Made by a program: the position numbers and the translations under genes. A stretch of DNA of 64,000 nt from Anopheles merus (taxonomy: Eukaryota; Arthropoda; Insecta; Diptera; Culicidae): NCBI RefSeq assembly GCF_017562075.2, contig NC_054083.1, forward strand, positions 4,134,045 through 4,198,044, read 5' to 3'. Positions 58,115-64,000 of this stretch are shown piece by piece (position 1 is the stretch's first letter; each line of letters starts with the position of its first letter). A model generated the notes under the pieces. The model made no database searches, was not told the DNA's origin, and worked only from the letters and a program-made list of their open reading frames with translations.

Positions 58115-59017
58115 CTTTCCGCGTCGGGGTTAGTAGTGAATAAAAAGGGTGGATCTTACCTTAATTGTTCACGTAACCAGGGTGTCGTCGTAGCGGTCGA
58201 TCGGTAGGAAAAACACTTCAGAAGCAGCGTGCGTCGTCTTCCTTCTCGGGTGGAGAAAATGGCGTTTCCTCACTTGCGATGAAATGGTGCACAGAAAATG
58301 GCGGCGTCGTTCTTCTTGTCAGCTGGATCCAAGCGGGTTCGCCTTCGAGCGAAAAAATCGTGATGGCGGCGATGTGTCACCCCTGCTACGGCTGGATAAT
58401 TTGCGTGCGCAACTCGACGTTGGTGTCTTCCTTCTTGATCGCACCCGTAGATGGAAGCGCACACAAACGGAAAAAATCCCAGTAGCACGAGGTGTAGAAA
58501 CAGCTTGCGAGGCGGTGATCGGCGTCGAGGAGACCACCAGCGGAGATTGTCGTCGCTCCGCTTCCTGGAATTGCGTCGATTGCGTCAGCCGTCGAGAGAA
58601 GGAAGTAATTTTTCTGCTGCGCCGATGATGGTGTGTGTGTGCGCTTGTCGCGCTTCGAGGCGGCGCGCATGTGTGCGGGTGGTTCTTTTGTTCGCTCAAT
58701 GCAGGAACGCTCCGTGTAGCTACGGGCGCACTAACACGGCGTTGCTGCGTTTTTTCGTCGGCCCGCACTCAACGTCCTGTGAATGATGAAAGGGCGCTCG
58801 TTGCAAACTTTACAGGGAAAGGGGGGAGGAGGCCAGCTGCGTTGCCGGTACCTCCAACGCTGGTAGCACTCCCGGTCGTAGGCACACACACACACGTTGT
58901 CTTCTCTGCGTCGATCTCCGCTGCCGGTGGCACGTTTTAACACGTTCAACGCGGTACAAGTTTGCGATGCGCAGTACACACACACACTCACGTACGAATT
59001 CGTGGCGTCGGTTGCGG
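58115..59017 (-). other. 5' leader of the CsRn1-like element
   Basis: About 900 bases between primer site and gag ATG, with short GT-rich runs. No gene is supported; the frames here are short and conflicting. Confidence 0.6.
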
Positions 59018-59035
59018 ATCACGTCAGGGTCACCA
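59018..59035 (-). promoter_or_regulatory. primer binding site, tRNA-Trp type
   Basis: The plus strand reads ATCACGTCAGGGTCACCA, which differs from the 3' end of animal tRNA-Trp including CCA (ATCACGTCGGGGTCACCA, from memory) at one base. It lies two bases inside the 5' LTR. Confidence 0.75.
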
Positions 59036-59037
59036 GT

Positions 59038-59434
59038 TTTAGGGGCGCCACAAATGTGGTCCCTAATTTTTTAAAAAGATACGCAACACGCTTTGCGAAC
59101 TACGTTTTGGTAGAATTCGATTTATTCCTTTTTCTTTTAAGCCGCGGAACGGTGAGTTCGGGAGAGACGCGAAAATTAGTGTTGTTCGTTCGAGAGTTGC
59201 CGGAGAAGAGAATGTATCGGTTAAGCCGGACGGATACGCGCGTGTCGGTGTTAAAACGTTTAGGACGAGAGAGAGCGTGTATGGAGCAAGCCACCGTTTT
59301 TATAGCTGCGGTGCAGCATGCTACCACTGTTTGTCCTGCTCTAGCTTTCTGTGCAGTCCCTGCCTAACTAGCCCGTTAAACATTTTGGTCGGTAGTTCTA
59401 GGTGTGCGCACCAGATGGCGCTCTGGTCGCTACA
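59038..59434 (-). repeat. CsRn1-like gypsy 5' LTR
   Basis: Partner of 53298-53694; same length, four differences. The primer site follows on its minus-strand 3' side. Confidence 0.92.
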
Positions 59435-59438
59435 AGTT

Positions 59439-61028
59439 CTTCTGATATACATGAGTTTTTTCTGTCATCACCAATTTGGAAGACGAGAAGAGTCGTTCAG
59501 CCTCAGCATTGGAGTGGGAAATGGCGATGTCAATTTGAAACAGTTTTTGAGTTCAATGAAATTATGCTGGCGGAAAAGAACAGCATAAAACTCCAAAACA
59601 TCATTATAAGGTTTGAAGGGGATGCTTCAAATTTTTTAGTACCACAATTCAAAAACACGAATTTTGTCGACCTTTTCCGCTAGTTTCAACATTTTTTCCT
59701 CTGCTTTAATGGAAAAAACCTTTGTAGGTTTCATGTATGAAACGAGATGGTAATAAAATTCGTGGGCAATGTTATTCTCAAGCAAATATGCTATTAATTT
59801 TACCACATACTTTTTCATACCTTTTTTAACAGTGGTTATGACCCGTTCATTTGTCTCATACTTACATAAACAACTGGGTAAAATTATCTCATCAACTTTT
59901 TTTAACCCACTGTCTAAGTCCAAATGTTTAGTTTCAAAAACAGTCTCTAGCTTTTCGACATCATAAATTTTTGCTAACCAACACTACATAAAAGATTTTA
60001 TATATTCGTAAATTTGAAAAAGTACAAAATCATTGGTTTTCAGAAGTTTAATTAACTTTTCGGCATCACTACACACCTCAATAACAAACCGAATTACGGG
60101 CTTGATACCTTTTATAGACAGTATCCTAACAATAATCTCTTCATAATAACTCATTTCATTCCTTTCCGAGTGAGTAAATTTGGCTTTCAATGCAAAAAGT
60201 TTGTATATGTTCGCTAGTAGGACCAGCGTGCATTGCCTAACATTATCCAACGTGTTTCAACAAATTTTACGAACTTTTTTGGTTTTTCCTTGCAACTTTT
60301 TTCAAATACTTCCCACTTGGATGATATATCAAAATAGTAGTAAACTACCTTCGTCAACTCAGACACCTCAATCCCAAAGTCTTTCAAGGCATACTTAACA
60401 GCATTGTGTATGATATGAGCTGGGCATGATCCTGTGTCAACTAGCTGGAATCCTCTTTCACGAACCAGCTTGCTGTTCATTTGCGCTCAAGGCATTGGTT
60501 GACTTTTGAGCCATCCCTGCTTATCATGACATGGTGGTCTAAAGGGAGTTTAGCAGCTTCCAGTCCTTCGAGAATTTTGCCCAGAAGAATATCAGCTTTA
60601 CAGAGAAAAGCGGAATTCAGATGGAAGAACATCAGCTTCGTCAGGTGGCTCGAAAAATATTTCACCGTCACTTCCATTTCCTTGAGTCTGTTGTTTCCTT
60701 CGGTCTCATCGAACAACAGCGAATAATACTCTCACCGTACATCCTTCAAGAAAAGGTCCCTGAAGAATGGTCCGATAGTGTAATTGACCATAACGGTCAT
60801 TTTCTACCGATACAAACTGAACCCCTTCAAATCATTTGGCGCTATCGCCGGTAACACCTTGGTGTCCTTTTCAGCGGAGTTGAACGATTCATTCTTCATA
60901 ACTGCGTGTATGGTCCAAATAACCTCTTTTTCGAGAATACCTCCGGCTTGGAAACCTTTTCGAGTCTTTACCAAATAATGACGATTTTGCACATAATTTT
61001 TTTTTATTTCCGCAAAATCCGCGCCCAT
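59439..61028 (-). pseudogene. hAT-like transposase remains
   Basis: On the minus strand, several frames together follow a hAT/ZBED-like order. An N-terminal region (ILEKEVIWTIHAVMKNESFN) comes first. Then come LSSHLTKLMFFHL-like helices, LDHHVMISRDGSKVN, DTGSCPAHIIHNAVKYALKD, YYYFDISSKWEVFEKSC and FVETRWIMLGNA. The last two are hallmark stretches of these proteins. Frames change near 60800, 60480, 60240 and 59990, so it is a pseudogene. The gypsy insertion removed continuity with any remaining 3' end near 53100-53297. Confidence 0.72.
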
Positions 61029-61106
61029 GAAGAGTACAAACGCGCAAAATCCGCGTGAAACGCAAAATCCGTGAGAAACGCAAAATCCGCGCTAGCTGTA
61101 ACAGCC

Positions 61107-62617
61107 ATGAAATCGAGATGATGACGTGACGGTGTGATCGAGTGACACCGGTCGAGAAGTCGTTCGGAGATGATGATGTATTTGGTGGTGGTGGGGCAGG
61201 TGGTGGCGGCGTTGGCTGTGACACATGTCTCGGCTCTTGTAGCGAATAGCAGGGCTTCAGGCAGCCGATGGTAATGTTGGTCGATCTACCGTTGATTTGG
61301 ATCTGGAGCGACTTACCGGAACGCTGTAACACCTCGTAGGGCCCTTGATATGGTGGCGTAAGGGCGAGGCGTACGGTGTCGTTGCAGACGAAATGTCCTC
61401 AGATCCGCGTGGACAAAGCAAGCTCGTTTATCGTGCCATGCGGTCTGCGTTGGTGGAATGTTGTCAATAGCCTTTCTCAGCGTTTGCGTGAACTCGGTCG
61501 TGTCGGGAAGATTCATATGTGGGCTGCTGCAGAAAAACTCGGCCGGAATTCTCAGCGTGCTACCGTAAACGAGTTCTGGTGGGGAAGCTTTGATATCTTC
61601 TTTGAATGCCGTCCGCAATCCAAGCAGGATGATAGGCAGGTGATTGGCCCAATGAGTAGAATCTCTGCTACAGATGGCTGCTTTCAGGATGCGATGCCAG
61701 CGTTCGATCAGACCATTGGCCTGAGGATGGTAAGCTGTCGTTCGCAGGTGTTTGGTGCCCAGCGCTCTGGTGAGTTCGGCGAAGAGGGTCGACTCATTCT
61801 GCCTCCCTTGGTCGGTAGTGATGAAAGGGACGCCGAAGCGGGCTATCCAGCCGCTAAGCAGGGCTGACGCTATCGTTGGCGCTGCGATGTCGGTGATGGG
61901 AATGGCCTCCGGCCAGCGGGTGAAACGATCGATGATGGTAAGGCAATAGCGGTAACCATCGCTTAACGGGAATGGCCCATCGATGTCCAGATTGATGTGG
62001 GCGAATCTGGTATCTGGTGACGGCATCGTACGAGTGGGCTGTGTGTGTGACGATGGACCTTCGTTGTTTGGCAGGCTAAGCAGCTGCGGACGAATTCTCT
62101 GGTGTCTTGGCGAAAGTTCAACCAGATGAATCTCTCGGTCATCAGTCGAATGGTGGTTCTCGCGCCGGGATGGCTCATGCTGTGGACGGCACGAAGTAGT
62201 TGTTGTCGGAAAGGTCTCGTGACGTACGGGCGGATGATGTTGGAACGCATAAACCAGTGGTTTATGATCCGTATAGATGTGGAACGAGCGTCCTTCCAGG
62301 TGGTGACGAAAGTGTCGGACTGCGAGATACACTACTGTCAACTCGCGGTCGTAAGTTAAGTAACTACGTTGCGCGTTGTCCAATTTCTTGGAGAAGAATC
62401 CAAGTGGTTACATCTGCCCATCGACGACCTGGTGTAGTGCAGAGCCGGCGGCAAAATCAGAAGCGTCACACCAGAGAGATAGCTCCGCCGATCGTACAGG
62501 GTGCGCAAGCAAGGCGGCTTGGGCAAGTTGCTGTTTGCTGTCTTCGAAGGCTGCGTTGGTAGCGGGCGTACAGGAAAGCGGTGTTTTGTCGCGCCGCTTA
62601 TTGCCGGGTATCATATC
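61107..62617 (-). pseudogene. decayed CsRn1-like gypsy pol fragment
   Basis: RNase H (LWCDASDFAAGSALHQ, then a stop at 62408; YTDHKPLVYAF) runs directly into integrase (MSHPGARTTIRLMTERFIWL, CLACQ). About 110 residues that join them in the neighbouring intact pol are missing. The integrase core keeps its catalytic positions (INLDIDGPF, TTDQGRQ, NGLIERWHR). Frameshifts lie near 62250, 62030 and 61390. The C-terminal tail ends near 61110, next to the hAT-like end. It belongs to the same clade as the element at 53298-59434 but is clearly diverged. LTRs are absent. Confidence 0.88.
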
Positions 62618-62918
62618 TGTTATATTTTCGTTTTCTTTCGAAGAACGCTAAAAAACGTTAACGCGTTACTTCCTTCAAAACGATGGGATAGGAAAGTCCT
62701 TGTTTATTATTAATAACTCGTAAACGATTTTGCTACCACTTTGTTACCACGACCTTTCTCAAGCGCGCGCCATATCTTTCTTCCCTCCCGATCGGCACTC
62801 ACGGATCGTGCCGAGCGCGCGTTCGCTGACCTCCCGATAGATCGCACACACACTTCGATCTACGCCCGATGAGTGTCCTCGGTGGCGATCTACGGGACCA
62901 TCAGGTTGGCCCATAACA
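62618..62918 (-). repeat. mag-like gypsy 3' LTR
   Basis: 301 bp with TGTTAT..ATAACA inverted ends. On the minus strand a purine tract (AAAAAGGGGGAGA) directly precedes it, and the pol stop is 11 bases upstream of the start. Its outer flank is RNase H coding sequence of the CsRn1-like fragment, so this element inserted there. Confidence 0.85.
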
Positions 62919-62929
62919 TCTCCCCCTTT

Positions 62930-63956
62930 TTATTGCAGCAGGTACCCATCAAGCCTACGCGGGAATCGTCTGGACCTGTTGGACCGGCGTGGCGATTGTA
63001 CCGGCTGCTGACGTCTTCTTCGTTGGACAGGTAGTGGTCGTGGAGATGGCAACGGCGGTGAGGAGGTCATACCACAGACCCCGTCGGATGATGATGGTAG
63101 GAGCGGTGAGGATATCACTGTAGGGTCCTCAACTGGCACGACATCTCTTGGCCCTTCGATGAGCAGATCTAGCGGCAATTGCGTACGAGCCGCGAGACTG
63201 GTTGACTGCTCTGAACTGCCGGTGTCCCGTTTCCGCAGCTGGTTTACGTGACGGCGATGCATACGGCCGTCATCCGTCTTAACCTCATATATCACATTCC
63301 CTATCATGCGAACAACCTGCGCGGAAACCCATTTCCAAGAGTTGCGCGAATACCACTTCGCGTAAACGCAATCACCACTCTTGAAGCCCCGACCATGTTC
63401 CTCAGGCAGCGTTTCAGTGGTCGGCGCAGGCTTTAGCAGTTCCATCGCTGTTCTTATTTTTCGATTAAACATTGCCTCTGCAGGCGAGCGATGGTTTTTG
63501 AGAGCGGCGTTGGGCGTTGATCGGTACGCTTGGAGGAAAATATCGAGAGCTTCTCCGTGGGACGCTCCACCTTCTTCTATCTTTTTGACCGACCGTTTAA
63601 AGGTGTCGACGAAACGTTCTGCTTGCCCATTCGACTGTGGATGAAACGGTGGGCTTGTAACATGTTGTATGCCTTTGCTACAACAGTAATCGGTAAATGC
63701 AGTACTCGAAATCTGCGGCCCGTTATCGCTCACGAGTGTAATGGGGAAACCAAAACGAGCAAATACGCCTCTCAAAATAGCAATTGTTCCAGCGGTCGAT
63801 GTTGAATTCACTAGGAATCACTACCCTCTCCCCGAGCAAAATGCATCCTCGAACCGAAGAAAGGGCTTCGCTTCGATTGAAAAAGCGTGCCAGGTCTGCA
63901 CCGTAGCTCAGGTTTCGAGGCCAACCTTCCATGACATACTGGTGAACCTTCTTCAA
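62930..63956 (-). pseudogene. mag-like Ty3/gypsy pol 3' part with internal deletion
   Basis: From 63956 the reading LKKVHQYVMEGWPRNL, FFNRSEALSSVRGCILLGER and VVIPSE matches the RNase H-integrase linker of mag-lineage elements. Near 63800 it changes frame and jumps to VNSTSTAGTIAILRGVFARF. This skips the HHCC finger and the first catalytic Asp (roughly 130 residues in relatives). The frame then stays open for 293 residues with VSDNG (Asp29) and GQAERF (Glu65), 35 residues apart. A basic Pro/Arg-rich tail ends at 62930. It cannot integrate. The rest of the element lies beyond the right edge. Confidence 0.87.
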
Positions 63957-64000
63957 GACTGCGTCAGTATTTGTAGCTCTCGCAACGTCTCTAAAATTAA
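63957..64000. other. right edge, within the mag-like element
   Basis: Probably more pol of the mag-like element on the minus strand; too short to describe. Confidence 0.5.

Larger units (their letters stand above)
53298..59434 (-). mobile_element. CsRn1-like Ty3/gypsy retrotransposon, nearly full length
   Basis: A 6.1-kb element with two 397-bp LTRs about 99% identical, a 4-bp target duplication AGTT, a tRNA-Trp-type primer site, gag and pol in one frame, and a polypurine tract. It sits inside the hAT-like element, so it is the younger insertion. Two nonsense codons in gag make this copy probably unable to move by itself, though pol looks functional. Confidence 0.92.
52926..61106 (-). mobile_element. 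hAT-like DNA transposon split by a gypsy insertion
   Basis: GGCTGTTACAG at 52926-52936 is exactly inverted at 61096-61106. Next to each end are several AAATCCGCG copies (52955-53025 and 61010-61095). Removing the gypsy insertion (53298-59434) leaves about 2 kb, a normal size for such an element. I found no 8-bp target duplication outside the inverted repeats, so the exact ends are provisional. Confidence 0.55.

Overview
The window looks like transposon-dense, probably heterochromatic DNA from a mosquito, most likely Anopheles. Both strands carry insect BEL/Pao, Ty3/gypsy, R1-like, hAT-like and CACTA-like elements. There is also a 200-bp tRNA-derived SINE whose 3' half and AAG tail I recognise as SINE200-like. 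I see no intact host gene; almost everything coding is mobile-element debris.

Layout. Positions 1-17303 form one contig end, followed by a 100-N gap (17304-17403). The same 17.3 kb recurs at 30311-47654 in the same order and orientation, almost base for base. In order, this unit holds: a noncoding head; a 5'-truncated BEL/Pao element with one LTR; an ~810-bp MITE full of ACTGAA/TTCAGT motifs; a 102-bp coding repeat; a DUF4806 gene fragment (gene A); an unrecognised host-like pseudogene; a CA-rich minisatellite with the SINE; a TATA promoter with a second DUF4806 gene (gene B); and the 3' end of a convergent CACTA-like transposase. Only the second copy runs on through the transposase (to 49190). 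Between the copies, 17404-30310 holds a non-LTR fragment, a second BEL/Pao fragment with LTR, the 3' end of an errantivirus-like gypsy element, an R1-like element, and a diverged copy of a dispersed repeat.

From 49191 to 52925 there is mostly noncoding DNA, with a third copy of the CA minisatellite (lacking the SINE) and a gypsy RNase H scrap. From 52926 to 61106 a hAT-like element is interrupted by a nearly intact CsRn1-like Ty3/gypsy element (53298-59434) with 397-bp LTRs, AGTT target duplications, a tRNA-Trp primer site and an open pol frame. This is followed by a decayed relative of the same gypsy clade, which a mag-like gypsy element (3' LTR 62618-62918) entered; the mag element runs off the right edge.

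Main points of interest: (1) DUF4806 gene B and the CACTA-like transposase converge and may be one two-gene DNA transposon. (2) The two 17-kb copies differ almost only by homopolymer indels, except for a dense, mostly amino-acid-changing cluster inside DUF4806 gene A. (3) gag and pol of the CsRn1-like element share a frame and are separated by a UGA-CGG codon pair. (4) A SINE insertion can be dated against an empty site inside the same window. (5) A 31-bp filler is bracketed by a 14-bp direct duplication near the duplication edge.
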